Part shown: positions 5,722 through 6,205 of the stretch, piece by piece
Layout: each line of letters opens with the position of its first letter
Numbering within the stretch: the stretch's first letter is position 1
DNA from: Spirochaetota bacterium
GTDB lineage: Bacteria; Spirochaetota; Leptospiria; Turneriellales; Turneriellaceae
Length of the DNA: 6,205 bases
Reading direction: 5' to 3'
NCBI GenBank assembly: GCA_029561505.1
Contig: JAKQXK010000462.1
Span: forward strand, 1 to 6,205
The notes under the pieces: model-generated
The model's database searches: none
What the model saw: the letters and a program-made list of their open reading frames with translations, nothing else
What the model was told of the DNA's origin: nothing
Translations under genes and position numbers: made by a program

Positions 5722-6205
5722 TGTAATCCCCCAGAAGCTTTGTGTTTGCCCTTCCAAGTACCACCTGTACGTCATTGATGGCGCGCTCTGCAAAGCCAGC
5801 CTCACAGAAACACAGGTAATATATCCATTTTCGCAGAAATTTGTCGTCGTACCCAAGTTGCTGCAGCTCTCTGCGGTTCTTTTCGATGTTGAGGCGCCAC
5901 TTGCGCAGTGTCGTCGCGTAATGCTGGCCCATTGTTTCGAGATCGTTCAGCAGCAGGTCTGAAGTGCGGTGCAATGATTTCATGACTTCGTGGTTTGAAA
6001 GCAGACACGAACCCGGAAAAATATAGATCTGGGAGAAATCTGTGTTTTTGAGATATTGCTCAAACCGCGATTCGGGAAACGTGATGTACTGCAACACAGC
6101 GAGCCCCTCGGGTTTCAACAGACGGCCCAACTGGCCGAAGTACGTGTCGAAATACCTAAAGCCGATTGCCTCAGCCATCTCAATAGACACGATTTTGTCA
6201 TATTG
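5687..6205 (-). CDS. Cfa-type SAM-dependent methyltransferase (cyclopropane-fatty-acyl-phospholipid synthase family), N-terminus cut by window edge
   Basis: Only the last 172 residues are in the window; the frame stays open through base 6205. Cfa-type enzymes use S-adenosylmethionine to add a methylene or methyl group to unsaturated acyl chains of membrane phospholipids. The visible part starts in the Rossmann fold with YDKIVSIEMAEAIG, matching DkIVSxxMxEHVG of the family; the Glu of AEAIG is equivalent to Glu239 of E. coli Cfa. Next come YFDTYFGQLGRLLKPEG, LQYITFPESRFEQYL and YIFPGSCL, the last being the strongly conserved YIFPGG-C-LP motif. HYATTLRKW corresponds to the Tyr317 region of E. 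coli Cfa. CFCEAGFAERAINDVQVVL is the usual ending. The LLHTIG His of E. coli Cfa is Gln here (LQYITF), as in the subfamily that occurs with FAD amine oxidase and DUF1365 proteins and in plant fused enzymes. The downstream exported-protein gene starts inside its last 35 bases. The exact lipid product is not predictable. Confidence 0.92.
   Translation of the reverse strand, partial: QYDKIVSIEMAEAIGFRYFDTYFGQLGRLLKPEGLAVLQYITFPESRFEQYLKNTDFSQIYIFPGSCLLSNHEVMKSLHRTSDLLLNDLETMGQHYATTLRKWRLNIEKNRRELQQLGYDDKFLRKWIYYLCFCEAGFAERAINDVQVVLGRANTKLLGDYNGQSEPYIDNL
5728..5732 (-). promoter_or_regulatory. Ribosome binding site of the exported protein gene
   Basis: GGGGG (then A) lies 6 bases before the ATG at 5721 and inside the methyltransferase coding sequence. 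It decides the start of the downstream gene in favour of the signal-peptide-bearing form. Confidence 0.4.

Noticed and set aside
5722..5856. Upstream 45-codon extension of the exported protein gene
   Set aside because: It would bury the signal peptide inside the protein and overlap the methyltransferase more deeply; the ATG at 5721 has a GGGGG ribosome site.

Overview
The window is an ordinary-looking, gene-dense piece of bacterial chromosome, roughly half G+C by eye, holding seven genes (two cut by the window edges) and almost no intergenic DNA. I found no rRNA, tRNA, CRISPR array, insertion sequence or phage gene. The best guess for the host is a spirochete of the Leptospiraceae (a Turneriella- or Leptonema-like organism is more likely than Leptospira itself). 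This rests mainly on one small protein that resembles the DUF1564 family typical of that group, so it is an inference and not a firm placement.

Left part, minus strand (1-1032): a small basic DUF1564-like protein is followed immediately, in the same frame and only one codon after its stop, by dapD. dapD encodes tetrahydrodipicolinate N-succinyltransferase of the succinylase branch of lysine/diaminopimelate synthesis. Its C-terminal part lies beyond the left edge. An AT-rich divergent spacer (about 1033-1200) separates this pair from the next gene.

Middle, plus strand (1201-2727): one exported zinc peptidase of the M16 (insulinase/pitrilysin-like) family, with an intact HxxEH motif and a helical, probably coiled-coil insertion of about 60 residues. 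It ends tail-to-tail with the next gene, with only two bases between the stop codons.

Right part, minus strand (6205 down to 2730): four genes read in one direction and probably form one operon. In transcription order they are the C-terminal part of a Cfa-type SAM-dependent lipid methyltransferase, an exported beta-rich protein of unknown function whose start lies 35 bases inside the methyltransferase gene, a GPH/MFS_2 transporter that overlaps the previous stop by one base (TAATG), and a XerC/XerD-type tyrosine recombinase after a 44-base gap. The first three look like part of an envelope-lipid-modification cassette of the kind in which Cfa-type methyltransferases occur with a FAD amine oxidase and DUF1365; those partners would lie past the right edge. 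The recombinase is probably a housekeeping chromosome-dimer resolution enzyme that happens to sit at the operon's end.

The part most worth a second look is the methyltransferase / exported protein / transporter trio. The methyltransferase has Gln where E. coli Cfa has its active-site His, the exported protein is unrecognised, and the transporter family also includes lysolipid carriers.
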